Assembly: GCF_900453205.1 (NCBI RefSeq)
Contig: NZ_UGQU01000001.1
Location: forward strand, 992,001-1,056,000
Source: Moraxella lacunata
Lineage (GTDB): Bacteria > Pseudomonadota > Gammaproteobacteria > Pseudomonadales > Moraxellaceae
Reading direction: 5' to 3'
Length of the DNA: 64,000 bases
Each line of letters begins with the position of its first letter. The first letter of the stretch is position 1. Under the pieces are notes generated by a model. It was not told the origin of the DNA, did no database searches, and worked only from the letters and a program-made list of their open reading frames with translations. Position numbers and translations under genes: made by a program. Positions 29,389-38,378 of the stretch are shown here, piece after piece.

Positions 29389-30264
29389 ATGGCAATCACA
29401 CACCCCCAATTTGACCCTGTCGCCCTTGATTTGGGCTTTCTCCAAGTGCATTGGTATGGACTTATGTACTTACTTGCCTTTTTGTCCGCTTATTTGCTCG
29501 CGACTTTTTGGGGCAAAAAACGGGGCGATTTTACAGGCGAGATGGTCTCAGATTTGATATTTTTTGGGGCGATGGGCGTGATTTTGGGGGGTCGCATTGG
29601 CTATGTGATTTTGTATAATTTTGGTGAATTTTTAGCCAATCCCGCCTACCTATTTAAAGTCTGGGAAGGGGGCATGAGCTTTCATGGTGGCTTTATGGGT
29701 GTGCTGGTGGCGATGTGGTTTTTTGGACGCAAATATAAAAAACACGCCTTCACCGTGCTGGATTTTATCGCCCCTTGCGTGCCGTTAGGCTTGCTGTTTG
29801 GGCGGATTGGTAACTTTATTAACGGCGAGCTGTGGGGGCGGGTGTCACATGGTGATTATGCTCATCTCATGTACTTTCCCCAAGCGGTTCATGCCGACCA
29901 CGAGCTTATCCATGCCGACCCGAGCTTACATGAGATTGCCGTGCAAATGGGCGAATACTACCTACTGCCACGCCACCCAAGTCAGCTTTATCAAGCCTTT
30001 ACAGAGGGCGTACTGCTATTTATCCTCTTATGGTGGTTTAGTAGCAAGCCACGCCCACGCTATGCCGTGTCTGCTCTGTTTTTGCTCGGTTATGGGTGCA
30101 GTCGTTTTACCACCGAGTTTTTCCGCCAGCCTGATGTGGGCTATGAACTCATCTTTGGTTGGATGAGCAAAGGGCAACTGTATAGCCTGCCGATGATTAT
30201 CGCAGGGGTGATTTTGATGGCTCTTGCCTATAAAAAACCGATTTATGACTGGCAAAAAGCCTAA
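29389..30264 (+). CDS. lgt: Prolipoprotein diacylglyceryl transferase
   Basis: A 291-residue, seven-helix inner-membrane enzyme: WYGLMYLLAF near the N-terminus, the essential HGGFMGVL segment, the Lgt signature GRIGNFINGELWGR around residue 143, and RHPSQLYQAFTEG. It transfers diacylglycerol from phosphatidylglycerol to the lipobox cysteine, the first step of maturation for the several lipoproteins in this window. Heads a tight run with two small membrane proteins, thyA and folA. Confidence 0.97.
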   Translation: MAITHPQFDPVALDLGFLQVHWYGLMYLLAFLSAYLLATFWGKKRGDFTGEMVSDLIFFGAMGVILGGRIGYVILYNFGEFLANPAYLFKVWEGGMSFHGGFMGVLVAMWFFGRKYKKHAFTVLDFIAPCVPLGLLFGRIGNFINGELWGRVSHGDYAHLMYFPQAVHADHELIHADPSLHEIAVQMGEYYLLPRHPSQLYQAFTEGVLLFILLWWFSSKPRPRYAVSALFLLGYGCSRFTTEFFRQPDVGYELIFGWMSKGQLYSLPMIIAGVILMALAYKKPIYDWQKA

Positions 30265-30298
30265 ATAAAGCACGGTTACAACAATGTGAAAAAATCAA

Positions 30299-30802
30299 AT
30301 GGATACATTTAATTTTGACGGCAAAACTTTTGAATTTCCCATTGCCGTCTATACCACGCCCTATTCGGACACAGTCCTAGTACTAACCGCCATACTCATA
30401 AACCTTATCGGCTTTGGTGTGGCGGTGGGGTTTGCCATAATTACTCAAAACGCATGGACATTGGCGATATATGCCGTATTTGCACTATTGATAACGTCGG
30501 CACTATTATCCGCAAAAAAGCCTGCCATGATATTACATGCCGACAAGGTGGTCATAACAAAACCCACGCCACGCCATATCGCTTGGCAGGACTTGCATTT
30601 TTTGGAACAGACAATAACAAACCAAAACGGCAAGCAGTCTTTATTGTATTTTTATACCCTTGATAACAATGATAAAGATAAGGAAAAACTGCTTATTTAT
30701 CTTAATCCAAAAAATGCGTATTTTGGCAATCAAAAACATCATTTTGACCAACAAAAAACCTTAGCATTTTTTAATAAGATTAAATTGGGAAATATGACAT
30801 GA
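30299..30802 (+). CDS. Membrane protein of unknown function, paralogue 1
   Basis: A 167-residue protein with a conserved N-terminal peptide [18 protein letters not shown], two membrane segments (about residues 25-75) and a soluble C-terminal half rich in Lys, Asn and Asp. It shares the N-terminal peptide and overall plan with the next gene, so the two are tandem duplicates that have diverged. It overlaps that gene by 4 bases. The layout (two helices, then a PH-like beta-rich half with KPAMILHADKVVI) suggests a membrane-anchored PH-like domain; this is tentative. Confidence 0.7.
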   Translation: MDTFNFDGKTFEFPIAVYTTPYSDTVLVLTAILINLIGFGVAVGFAIITQNAWTLAIYAVFALLITSALLSAKKPAMILHADKVVITKPTPRHIAWQDLHFLEQTITNQNGKQSLLYFYTLDNNDKDKEKLLIYLNPKNAYFGNQKHHFDQQKTLAFFNKIKLGNMT

Positions 30803-31299
30803 ATACATTTACCTTTGATGGCAAAACTTTTGAATTTCCAATTGGGGTTTATGTTTATTTTGGGCGTATCGGTCTTATTTTTACTGTATTTTTTCCACTG
30901 ATTTCTTTACAATTTTTTGCAATTACTGGTCTTATTGGCAAAAATATGTTTGGTACGATATTTGGCATTGTCATGTTTATCTTGTTTGCTGTCATGGCAT
31001 TTTTATATCAAAAACCAAAACTGATATTATATCCTGACAAAATCGCTTTTGTAGAACACGGACTTATCAAACCCAGATATTTATCCTATGAAGCGTGTAA
31101 ACTACACTTCCATGAAGTAAAGCATCATGGTTCAGGCAAATTGATATATACATTAGCGTTTATTTATCAAGATGAAACAGGCGATTGGCAACAATTTGCC
31201 AAAGTAAATGCCACTTATATTCGCCTAGATGAGCATTATTTTGATACCGAAACCACAGTGGCATTTTTTGAACACTTATTAAAAGAGAAAAACCCATGA
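30799..31299 (+). CDS. Membrane protein of unknown function, paralogue 2
   Basis: A 166-residue protein starting [18 protein letters not shown], almost the same peptide as its upstream neighbour, then two membrane helices and a soluble half ([33 protein letters not shown]). ATGA-type overlaps on both sides (with paralogue 1 and thyA) show it is translated as part of the lgt-thyA-folA run. No family recognised. Confidence 0.7.
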   Translation: MNTFTFDGKTFEFPIGVYVYFGRIGLIFTVFFPLISLQFFAITGLIGKNMFGTIFGIVMFILFAVMAFLYQKPKLILYPDKIAFVEHGLIKPRYLSYEACKLHFHEVKHHGSGKLIYTLAFIYQDETGDWQQFAKVNATYIRLDEHYFDTETTVAFFEHLLKEKNP

Positions 31300-32138
31300 A
31301 ACAATATCTAGAACTCCTATCCCATATCCTAAACAATGGCGATGATAAAGGCGACCGTACAGGCACAGGCACTCGTAGCGTATTTGGTTATCAAATGCGG
31401 TTTAATTTGGCGGACGGCTTTCCCCTACTCACCACCAAAAAAGTGCATTTAAAATCCATCATTCACGAGCTTTTATGGTTTATTAAAGGCGATACCAATG
31501 TCAAATACTTGCAGGACAATGGCGTAACCATTTGGGACGAATGGGCAACAGCAGAGCAAACCGCCAGATTTGGACGAGTCGAGGGCGATTTGGGGGCGGT
31601 CTATGGTCATCAATGGCGTAATTTTGGGGCAAGCAAAAATGAGAATGGCGAGTATAATACAGACGGCTTTGACCAGCTTGCGTGGCTTGTAAACGAAATC
31701 AAAACCAATCCCAATTCTCGCCGTTTGATTGTCTCTGGCTGGAATCCGATTGAAGCAGGACAAGTTGCCTTACCGCCTTGCCATACTTTATTTCAATTTT
31801 TTGTGGTGAATAATAAACTCTCCTGCCAGCTTTATCAAAGAAGTGCCGATGTATTTTTGGGTGTGCCGTTTAATATTGCAAGCTATACCCTTTTAACGCA
31901 TATGATTGCCCAAGTGTGTGATTTAGAAGTGGGCGAATTTATATGGACGGGGGGCGATACGCATTTGTATCATAATCATTTTGAGCAAGCAAAATTGCAA
32001 TTAACTCGTGAGCCTTTGCCTTTATGTCAATTAGCATTAAATCCTGATGTTAAAGATTTATTTGAATTTAACTTTGATGATATAAAGATTGTGAATTATC
32101 AATCGCACGAACGGATTAAGGCAGATGTGGCGGTATGA
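31296..32138 (+). CDS. thyA: Thymidylate synthase
   Basis: A 280-residue Thy[18 protein letters not shown] with the phosphate-binding Arg, [10 protein letters not shown], and the catalytic segment [13 protein letters not shown] with the nucleophilic cysteine, then [18 protein letters not shown] and GDTHLYHNH. It methylates dUMP using methylene-THF and yields dihydrofolate, which the DHFR encoded two genes downstream reduces. Overlaps both neighbours by 4 bases. Confidence 0.97.
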   Translation: MKQYLELLSHILNNGDDKGDRTGTGTRSVFGYQMRFNLADGFPLLTTKKVHLKSIIHELLWFIKGDTNVKYLQDNGVTIWDEWATAEQTARFGRVEGDLGAVYGHQWRNFGASKNENGEYNTDGFDQLAWLVNEIKTNPNSRRLIVSGWNPIEAGQVALPPCHTLFQFFVVNNKLSCQLYQRSADVFLGVPFNIASYTLLTHMIAQVCDLEVGEFIWTGGDTHLYHNHFEQAKLQLTREPLPLCQLALNPDVKDLFEFNFDDIKIVNYQSHERIKADVAV

Positions 32139-32578
32139 TAAAAATACCACGCATCAAATATCGCCCCGTTGCCATCATTGCCCTACTAATCTCAGCAGTT
32201 AGTTTGTTTTTTGTTACTGCTGAGAATTTATGTTTTGATTATTTTTCATCAGGACATATAATGAAAATTAGTGAAATTTACAGTTCTGGAAATGATGATG
32301 ACATAGTATTCACCTTATTAGCACTTGTTGGGCTGTTATTTGTTGTGATATTTAGCTTTTGCAAAAATAAAATTATTTATGTTATTTTTGCCATGACTTA
32401 CCTGCTTGTCAGCACCCTCATAAGCTGGTGGACAGAAAGCAACAGTTTTACCAATTTATTGTATACATCTATTTATCATTGTCAAAATAATTACTTACTT
32501 ATTTTTGTGCTTGGACAGGTGTTATTTTGGTTACTAAGCATTTGTTTTATCAAAAATAGCAATGATGTTTATGAATAA
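32135..32578 (+). CDS. Small membrane protein of unknown function
   Basis: A 147-residue protein with four predicted membrane segments (near residues 10-28, 50-75, 77-92 and 118-138) and short charged loops. It overlaps the thyA stop by 4 bases and ends 21 bases before folA, so it is translated within the thymidylate/folate run. No motif recognised and no function assigned. Confidence 0.6.
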   Translation: MIKIPRIKYRPVAIIALLISAVSLFFVTAENLCFDYFSSGHIMKISEIYSSGNDDDIVFTLLALVGLLFVVIFSFCKNKIIYVIFAMTYLLVSTLISWWTESNSFTNLLYTSIYHCQNNYLLIFVLGQVLFWLLSICFIKNSNDVYE

Positions 32579-32599
32579 CTCAAAAGATGAGAGACTAAG

Positions 32600-33145
32600 A
32601 TGAGCCTATCCAATCTAAAAAATCAGTTACTTCAAAAAAATATTCAAATCGTCCATGTGGTCGCCAAAGACCGCCAAAACTGTATCGGCAAGGAGAATAA
32701 TTTGGCTTGGCATATCCCTGCCGATTTAAAGCATTTTAAAGAAATTACCACAGGGGGCGTGATTGTCATGGGACGAAAAACCTTCCAGTCGCTCGGTCGC
32801 CCCCTGCCCAATCGCACGCACCATGTCATTACACGAGATACGGCATGGACGGCGGACGGCGTGGCGGTCGCTCATGACTTGCTAACGGCTATCAATAACG
32901 CCAAGACAGATGCGGTGCGACTGGGCAAAGATAGGATTTTTATCATTGGTGGGGGCGAGATTTACCGCCAAAGCCTAAGCATGGCGGACATTTTGGAAAT
33001 CACCGAAGTGGATTTGGACGTGCAAGGTGACACGCATTATCCTACCATTACAGACGATTTTTGTGAAGTGTGGCGGTCAGATAGGCAGACAGACGATAAG
33101 AGCGGAATTGGGTTTGAGTTTGTGCGGTATGAAAAATCGGCATGA
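32600..33145 (+). CDS. folA: Dihydrofolate reductase
   Basis: A 181-residue DHFR: VAKDRQNCIGKENNLAWHIP (substrate and NADPH site with the conserved Trp), ADLKHFKEITTGGVIVMGRKTFQS and the glycine pair IIGGGEIYRQ. The acidic active-site residue lies in PADLKHF. It regenerates tetrahydrofolate consumed by ThyA. The first 17 residues form an N-terminal extension before the usual start of the fold. GAGAGACTAAG precedes the ATG. Confidence 0.96.
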   Translation: MSLSNLKNQLLQKNIQIVHVVAKDRQNCIGKENNLAWHIPADLKHFKEITTGGVIVMGRKTFQSLGRPLPNRTHHVITRDTAWTADGVAVAHDLLTAINNAKTDAVRLGKDRIFIIGGGEIYRQSLSMADILEITEVDLDVQGDTHYPTITDDFCEVWRSDRQTDDKSGIGFEFVRYEKSA

Positions 33146-33208
33146 TTCTTGCATGGTTTTGCATGATTATTGATGGTTTTTATTTTTCCATTTTAACAAG
33201 GTATGTTT

Positions 33209-33397
33209 ATGAAACATCTTAGCCTACTTGCCCTATTGGCATTCGCCCTAACTGGCTGTAACGCCATGACCGCCACTGCCGACAAAGCGATGAACAAACA
33301 AAGCTCATTTTCTCAAGAACCCAGCACTCGCTATCCAACTGTTGATGAACAAAAAGACAGCGAGCAAGCCGAGTTCGGTCAGCAGACATTTGAATAA
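33209..33397 (+). CDS. Small lipoprotein (62 aa)
   Basis: ATG at 33209 (MKHLSLLALLAFALTGCNA) has AAGG at a proper distance; an ATG two codons earlier is also possible. Lipobox LTGC, then a 45-residue hydrophilic tail rich in Gln, Ser and Glu. A terminator follows 4 bases after the stop. Too short and featureless for a family call. Confidence 0.7.
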   Translation: MKHLSLLALLAFALTGCNAMTATADKAMNKQSSFSQEPSTRYPTVDEQKDSEQAEFGQQTFE

Positions 33398-33401
33398 ACC
33401 T

Positions 33402-33426
33402 AAAAATCCCCAATTATGGGGATTTT
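33402..33426 (+). terminator. Terminator after the small lipoprotein
   Basis: AAAAATCCCC and GGGGATTTTT form a 10-bp stem with a 5- to 6-base loop and a T tail. Confidence 0.85.
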
Positions 33427-33436
33427 TTATGCCATA

Positions 33437-33590
33437 CTAGAACTTAACGGTGGCACTTAGGCTAAAATTACGCCCCATTTGTGGTACAAAGGGCAAAAAT
33501 GAGTTATGGATATACACTTTTTCATCAAGCACGTTATTGGCTCGTAGGGATAAGGTATAGTCTAGGTTGCCCCAGTGGTTATGACAGCCT
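33437..33590 (-). pseudogene. C-terminal remnant of a TonB-dependent receptor
   Basis: Read on the minus strand and ending at TAG (33437-33439), the frame gives GNLDYTLSLRANNVLDEKVY and then NSFLPFVPQMGRNFSL..VKF. NNVLDE..Y..HNSFLP..PQMGRN and the terminal aromatic residue are the hallmark last strands of TonB-dependent receptors (ZnuD-like zinc/haem receptors end this way). Everything upstream of roughly 33590 is gone, replaced by sequence without a frame. Confidence 0.75.
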
Positions 33591-33637
33591 AGAGCCAATT
33601 GAAATATTATAACATTTTAAAATAATCATCATTTAAC

Positions 33638-33670
33638 AAAAAAGAGTGTCCATGATAGACACTCTTTTTA
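33638..33670. terminator. Bidirectional terminator between receptor remnant and ccmE
   Basis: AAAAAGAGTGTC pairs with GACACTCTTTTT, giving a 12-bp stem with A run before and T run after, so it can work in both directions; it lies past the end of ccmE. Confidence 0.85.
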
Positions 33671-33698
33671 TTCTATGAAATAAAATGGCTTTTACACG

Positions 33699-34283
33699 CT
33701 ACTGTGGTGCATGGCTCTCATTTTGGGTTGGGCTTTGAGTTTGGCTGTCGCTTTGGGCTTGGGCTTGATTTTGACTTTGCTCGGCTTGTCTTTGGTCAAT
33801 CTCCGCCATACTCGTGGCAGGGATAAATTGCCCGTTATTGACGTCCGTTCCCCGTTCGGCGTGTTCGGCTTTTAGCGATTTGGCGACTTCGGGGGGCATA
33901 TAGTTTTCATCATGCTTGGCAAGCACTTCACTGGCGACAAACGCCCCACCCTGCAACTCGCCTGTTGCCACCACCCCTGAATTTTCGGCAAACAAATCAG
34001 GCAATACCCCACGATAAGTAACAGGCACAACCGCCTTATAATCAGTTACTTCAAACTGGATATTTAACGGGTCGTTCGGGTCTCGCTTGACCGACCCTGC
34101 CACCACCATGCCCCCTGCACGGATACGCTTATTCTCAGGGGCTTTACCAGCAGTAATGGCAGTCGGGTCAAAATAATAATCAGTCTGCTGACGAATGGCG
34201 TACAAAATCAGTCCGACCGCCACCGCCACGCCCACCAGCATGGCGATGACCCACATAAGCTTTTTTTGGCGTGCGTTATTCAT
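33699..34283 (-). CDS. ccmE: Cytochrome c-type biogenesis haem chaperone CcmE
   Basis: A 194-residue protein: N-terminal membrane anchor (residues 9-27), the OB-fold domain starting YYFDPTAI and [12 protein letters not shown], and the haem-attachment segment [14 protein letters not shown] with the covalent-haem His and the nearby Tyr. The C-terminal 40 residues are Gln/Ser-rich low complexity. It carries haem from CcmC to the lyase. Starts 3 bases after the ccmD stop on the minus strand. Confidence 0.95.
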   Translation of the reverse strand: MNNARQKKLMWVIAMLVGVAVAVGLILYAIRQQTDYYFDPTAITAGKAPENKRIRAGGMVVAGSVKRDPNDPLNIQFEVTDYKAVVPVTYRGVLPDLFAENSGVVATGELQGGAFVASEVLAKHDENYMPPEVAKSLKAEHAERGTDVNNGQFIPATSMAEIDQRQAEQSQNQAQAQSDSQTQSPTQNESHAPQ

Positions 34284-34286
34284 AAC

Positions 34287-34493
34287 TTAACCCTTTGCCA
34301 GTGCTTGGCGTTGTTTGTTGGTGAGTTTTTTGGTCTGCATGGACAGCTTGGCAATGGTCTTGGTACGTTCGCTTTTGGCATACCAAATCATAAGTGCTAT
34401 CGCCCCAAACACTAAGGCATAACACGTCCACACATAAGCCCCATGACCATTCATGTGGATAAAATCTGCTAAATTTTGAAAATACGGCGTCAT
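34287..34493 (-). CDS. ccmD: Haem exporter small subunit CcmD
   Basis: A 68-residue protein with one membrane helix (VWTCYALVFGAIALMIWYA) and a basic tail with many Lys and Thr residues, the normal CcmD build. The FADFIHMNGHGAYVW-like lead (NLADFIHMNGHGAYVWT) is the conserved CcmD N-terminal motif. It stabilises the CcmC-CcmE haem complex. Between ccmC and ccmE in standard order. Confidence 0.9.
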   Translation of the reverse strand: MTPYFQNLADFIHMNGHGAYVWTCYALVFGAIALMIWYAKSERTKTIAKLSMQTKKLTNKQRQALAKG

Positions 34494-34514
34494 TGCTTGC
34501 CCCTTTTGAGCTGG

Positions 34515-35315
34515 CTATTTTTTGGCATTTAGGTAGTTGGCTACCCATGCTTTGTTGTGTTCACGTTGTAAAATCAAGGAATTGGTGCGATAAATGGCAA
34601 GAGCTGCCACCATAAAATACATACCGAGCATCATGATAAGCAGTGGCACCCACATACTGGCGGACATTTTTGGGGCGTTGGTTACGGTAAACGTCGCCCC
34701 TTGATGTAGTGTATTCCACCATTCTACCGAGTATTTGATAATCGGCAGATTGACCGCCCCAACAATGGACAAAATCGCCGCCGCCTTGCCCCGATTTTGG
34801 CTATGCTCAAAAGCACTAAACAGTGCCATGACCCCTGCATACAAAAACGCCAAAATCAGCATTGATGTCAAACGTGCGTCCCACACCCAGTATGTCCCCC
34901 ATGTCGGTTTCGCCCAAATCGAGCCTGTCACGAGACTTAGCACACAGCAGATAAAGCCAATCGGGGCGACCGCTTGAGCGACAATATTGGCAGTTTTGAT
35001 TTTCCACACCAAAAAAATGACTCCAAGCACGCTCATGGCAAAATAAATGCTCATGGCAAGGCTGGCGGTTGGCACATGGATAAAAATAATACGATAACTG
35101 TTACCCTGCAAATAATCAGGCGGAGCGAACATGAGTCCCCATACCGTGCCAATACTCATGAGTACAAAGGCAATCAGGGCAAGCCACTTGACCCACGGCG
35201 AGAAAATCTTAAAAAATCGCTCCGTGCCAACGGTCGTCAAAAAACCCTGCCACAGACGATTAAAAAATCCTGAATTTTTGGCGGTTGGGAGATTGGCTTT
35301 TTGGGCGTTTGGCAT
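34515..35315 (-). CDS. ccmC: Haem exporter protein CcmC
   Basis: A 266-residue, six-helix membrane protein with the tryptophan-rich WWD-type motif WGTYWVWDARLTS flanked by conserved histidines (HVPTAS, and the later WWNTLHQG). This is the haem-handling family that loads CcmE. The N-terminal 40 residues are a hydrophilic extension. It heads ccmCDE here; ccmA and ccmB, which usually precede it, are not upstream (next gene is a divergent amino acid transporter ATPase). Confidence 0.95.
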   Translation of the reverse strand: MPNAQKANLPTAKNSGFFNRLWQGFLTTVGTERFFKIFSPWVKWLALIAFVLMSIGTVWGLMFAPPDYLQGNSYRIIFIHVPTASLAMSIYFAMSVLGVIFLVWKIKTANIVAQAVAPIGFICCVLSLVTGSIWAKPTWGTYWVWDARLTSMLILAFLYAGVMALFSAFEHSQNRGKAAAILSIVGAVNLPIIKYSVEWWNTLHQGATFTVTNAPKMSASMWVPLLIMMLGMYFMVAALAIYRTNSLILQREHNKAWVANYLNAKK

Positions 35316-35631
35316 GGCTCACCGTAACAATGTCAATGGCATTAAAATGGTAATGATTAAAATTGAGAATAGGACAATAAATGGCTAATTATAGCATATT
35401 TTTGGCGATTGTCAGTAATTGATAAACCACCAACAATGACCGACTTGGTAAAAAATCTGTCAAATTCGCTCATTTATAAAACAAATTTTTCTCATTTTGC
35501 CCTTTTTGCCTAATTATTTTGAAAAAAATTAAAAATTTTTGTCGATTTTGGTAAAAATGATTTGCCTTTTTTATCAGATTTGTTCAAAATATACGATTAA
35601 CTTTTGATTTTAAAAAATAACCGAGAAATTC
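35316..35631. other. 316-base divergent promoter region, ccmC / amino acid ABC operon
   Basis: Very AT-rich with runs of A and T and no frame of interest. Must hold promoters for both directions. No clear operator or hairpin was recognised. Confidence 0.5.
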
Positions 35632-36402
35632 ATGACTGACCGCCCCATTGCCCTTGATTTACAAGACATTCACAAAAATTATGGCTCGCTTGAAGTCTTA
35701 AAAGGCGTCTCTTTGACCGCTTATGACGGCGATGTCATCAGTATCTTAGGGTCATCAGGTTCGGGCAAATCTACCCTACTTCGCTGTATCAATTTATTAG
35801 AAAAGCCCAGTGCTGGCAAGATTTTTGTGGGTAATGAAGAGCTACAACTCACCCCCAAAAAAGGCGAGCTTACCGCCAAAAACCCCAAGCAACTTGAAAA
35901 ACTTCGCTCTGAGATTGGCTTTGTGTTTCAATCATTTAACCTATGGCCACACAAGACCATTTTGGAGAATATCACCGAAGCCCCCATTCATGTACTGGGC
36001 GTGAGCAAGGCAGACGCCATTGCCGAAGGCGAACGCCTGCTTGCCAAAGTGGGACTACTGGACAAAAAAGGCGCCTACCCTGACAACCTATCAGGCGGTC
36101 AGCGTCAGCGTGTGGCAATCGCCCGCTCGCTTGCCATGAAACCCAAAGTTCTGCTGTTTGATGAACCCACGTCCGCCCTAGACCCAGAGCTTGTAAACGA
36201 AGTGCTGGCGGTCATGCGTGAGCTTGCCAGTGAAGGGCGTACCATGCTTATCGTTACCCATGAGATGCGATTTGCCAAAGAAGTCTCAACCAAAGTCGTC
36301 TTTTTACATCAAGGACGAATCGAAGAGATGGGTACGCCAACCGAAGTGTTTGAAAATCCCAAATCCGAGCGTGTCAAAGAATTTATGGCGTCTCATCAAT
36401 AA
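35632..36402 (+). CDS. Polar amino acid ABC transporter, ATP-binding protein
   Basis: A 256-residue HisP/ArtP/GlnQ-type ATPase: Walker [11 protein letters not shown]-loop [12 protein letters not shown], signature [16 protein letters not shown], Walker [15 protein letters not shown] and the switch IVTHEMRFA. It powers import of polar (probably basic) amino acids with the two permeases and three binding proteins encoded downstream. A small insertion with Lys-rich sequence ([14 protein letters not shown]) after the Walker A helix is family-typical of HisP. Confidence 0.93.
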   Translation: MTDRPIALDLQDIHKNYGSLEVLKGVSLTAYDGDVISILGSSGSGKSTLLRCINLLEKPSAGKIFVGNEELQLTPKKGELTAKNPKQLEKLRSEIGFVFQSFNLWPHKTILENITEAPIHVLGVSKADAIAEGERLLAKVGLLDKKGAYPDNLSGGQRQRVAIARSLAMKPKVLLFDEPTSALDPELVNEVLAVMRELASEGRTMLIVTHEMRFAKEVSTKVVFLHQGRIEEMGTPTEVFENPKSERVKEFMASHQ

Positions 36403-36458
36403 AGTAAGCACCCAACCCTTTTACCGACTTTTTATCAACCCCGAACATAAGGATTGTT

Positions 36459-37355
36459 ATGAACGCATTTACCAAATTCTCTCTAAGCCTACTCACAGCC
36501 AGCACCCTGGTTGCCTGTGGGGGTGACAAGCCTGCCGATACACCAAAGGCAGACACCACCGCCCCACAAGCAGGCGAAGGCAAAAGTCTGGTCATCGCCA
36601 CCGAAGCCAACTACCCGCCCTTTAACAACATGACTGCCGATGGTAAAATTATCGGTTTTGATGTGGACGTCATCAATGCCGTCTGTGCCGAGATTAAAGC
36701 AAACTGCGACATCGTGGCACAGGATTGGGACGGCTTATTACCCGGTCTTTTGACCAACAAATACGATGCGGTCATCGCTGGTATGTCTATCACGCCCGAA
36801 CGCCAAGCACAGGTTGATTTCTCTGAACCGTATTTTAGCAATACCATCGTATGGCTCTCCAAAACGGACGGCTCATTTGACCCCAATAACATCAAAAATC
36901 TGGTACTAGGCAGTCAGCGTTCTACCACAGGGGCAGACTACATCACCCAAAAATATGATGGCAAAGACGGCAACCGTGTTCAGCTTTATGACACCTACAC
37001 CAACTCTTATCTTGACCTAAAAGCAGGGCGAAATCATGCGGTCATGGCAGAGAAAGTCTCGGCAATGGACTGGCTAAAACAAGGCAATGACGGCTTTGGA
37101 CTGGTCGGAGATGAGATTGACAACAACGACAATCTAGGCATTGCCGTGCGTAAAGGCGACGCTCTAAAAGCGGACTTTGATAAAGCACTCGCCACCCTAA
37201 AAGCCAATGGCAGACTTGCCGAGCTAGAAAAACAGCACTTTGGCGATACTGCCAAGCTAACACCAAGCGAGACTGCCGAGCCAGCGGTTGTCGAACCTGC
37301 TGACACCGCCCAAGCAGAAGAGTCTGCTACTGCCGAGCCTGCAAAAAGCGAATAA
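36459..37355 (+). CDS. Amino acid-binding lipoprotein 1 of the ABC system
   Basis: A 298-residue lipoprotein (signal ending STLVACGG) of the ArtJ/HisJ/ArgT type: IATEANYPPFNNM, GFDVDVINAVCAEIKANC with a likely disulphide, AGMSITPERQAQVDFSEPYF. The last 35 residues are a Pro/Ala/Glu tail not found in minimal family members. The central block that sets the ligand is divergent from the two paralogues that follow. First of three tandem binding proteins. Confidence 0.9.
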   Translation: MNAFTKFSLSLLTASTLVACGGDKPADTPKADTTAPQAGEGKSLVIATEANYPPFNNMTADGKIIGFDVDVINAVCAEIKANCDIVAQDWDGLLPGLLTNKYDAVIAGMSITPERQAQVDFSEPYFSNTIVWLSKTDGSFDPNNIKNLVLGSQRSTTGADYITQKYDGKDGNRVQLYDTYTNSYLDLKAGRNHAVMAEKVSAMDWLKQGNDGFGLVGDEIDNNDNLGIAVRKGDALKADFDKALATLKANGRLAELEKQHFGDTAKLTPSETAEPAVVEPADTAQAEESATAEPAKSE

Positions 37356-37388
37356 TTTAAAACCACCCACCAACCAAAAGGTTTTATC

Positions 37389-38294
37389 ATGAAAATCAAA
37401 TACTTAGCCATCGCCTTAACCGCCCTTGCCCTAACTGCCTGCGGAGGCGACAAACCTGCCGATACCACCGCAAACACCGCCACCACTGGCACCAATGACG
37501 GCAAAAAAGTACTGATTGCGACCGAATCGAGCTTTAAGCCATTTAGCTATTTGGACAATACAGGCAATCTGGTCGGTTTTGAGATTGACCTTGCCAATGC
37601 CCTATGCACCGAGATGAAAGCCGACTGCGACATCGTAGCACAGGACTGGGACAGTCTCATTCCAAGCCTACAAGCCAATAAATCGGACGCCATCATGGCA
37701 GGCATGTCTATCACGCCAGAACGCTTAGAAGTGGTGGATTTCTCTGATGCCTACTTTGATAACACGCTTATCCTAGTCGGCAAAAAAGGCGACAACATCA
37801 CCATTAACGACCTAGCGGGCAAAACCGTGGGCGTACAGCAAGCCACCGTCTCGGGCGAATATCTTGCCAAACATCAGCCTAACGCCACCGTCAAGGCGTA
37901 TGATAAGCAGGACAACGTCCATCTTGACCTAAGTGCAGGGCGTATTGATTATATGCTTGCCGACTTCGTGCCAGCGTCTGATTGGCTAAAAACCGATGCA
38001 GGGGCAAACTTTGAGATTAAGGGCGAGCCGATTGATATTAATGATAAAGTAGGTATTGCCGTGCGTAAAGATGATGCCCTAAAAGGCGAGTTTAACACCG
38101 CTTTGGCAAATCTAAAAGCCAGTGGTAAATATGACGAGCTTGTGACAAAATACTTTGCAATCACTGGGTCTGCCAGTATTCCTGACAACGCTCCTGCCCC
38201 TGCTGACACGCCTGCCCCTGCTGGCGATACCGAGCCTGTGAGCGAACCTGCGGACGCAAACGCAAGCGAGACTGCCGAGTCTACCAAGAAATAA
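37389..38294 (+). CDS. Amino acid-binding lipoprotein 2 of the ABC system
   Basis: A 301-residue paralogue of its upstream neighbour: lipobox LTACGG, IATESSFKPFSYLDNTG, GFEIDLANALCTEMKADC, AGMSITPERLEVVDFSDAYF. Ends in a Pro/Ala/Thr/Glu-rich tail of about 40 residues. The ligand pocket residues differ from protein 1, so it may accept another polar amino acid. A strong terminator follows. Confidence 0.9.
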   Translation: MKIKYLAIALTALALTACGGDKPADTTANTATTGTNDGKKVLIATESSFKPFSYLDNTGNLVGFEIDLANALCTEMKADCDIVAQDWDSLIPSLQANKSDAIMAGMSITPERLEVVDFSDAYFDNTLILVGKKGDNITINDLAGKTVGVQQATVSGEYLAKHQPNATVKAYDKQDNVHLDLSAGRIDYMLADFVPASDWLKTDAGANFEIKGEPIDINDKVGIAVRKDDALKGEFNTALANLKASGKYDELVTKYFAITGSASIPDNAPAPADTPAPAGDTEPVSEPADANASETAESTKK

Positions 38295-38304
38295 TCAACA
38301 CACA

Positions 38305-38328
38305 ACGCATAGGGCAAGCCCTGTGCGT
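38305..38328 (+). terminator. Terminator between binding proteins 2 and 3
   Basis: ACGCATAGGGC and GCCCTGTGCGT form an 11-bp stem (one wobble) with a 2-base gap, followed by TTTTTGTTTT. Strong by appearance. Confidence 0.88.
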
Positions 38329-38378
38329 TTTTGTTTTATCAATCAACTTACTTGACTGACATTTATTAAGGACAATTA

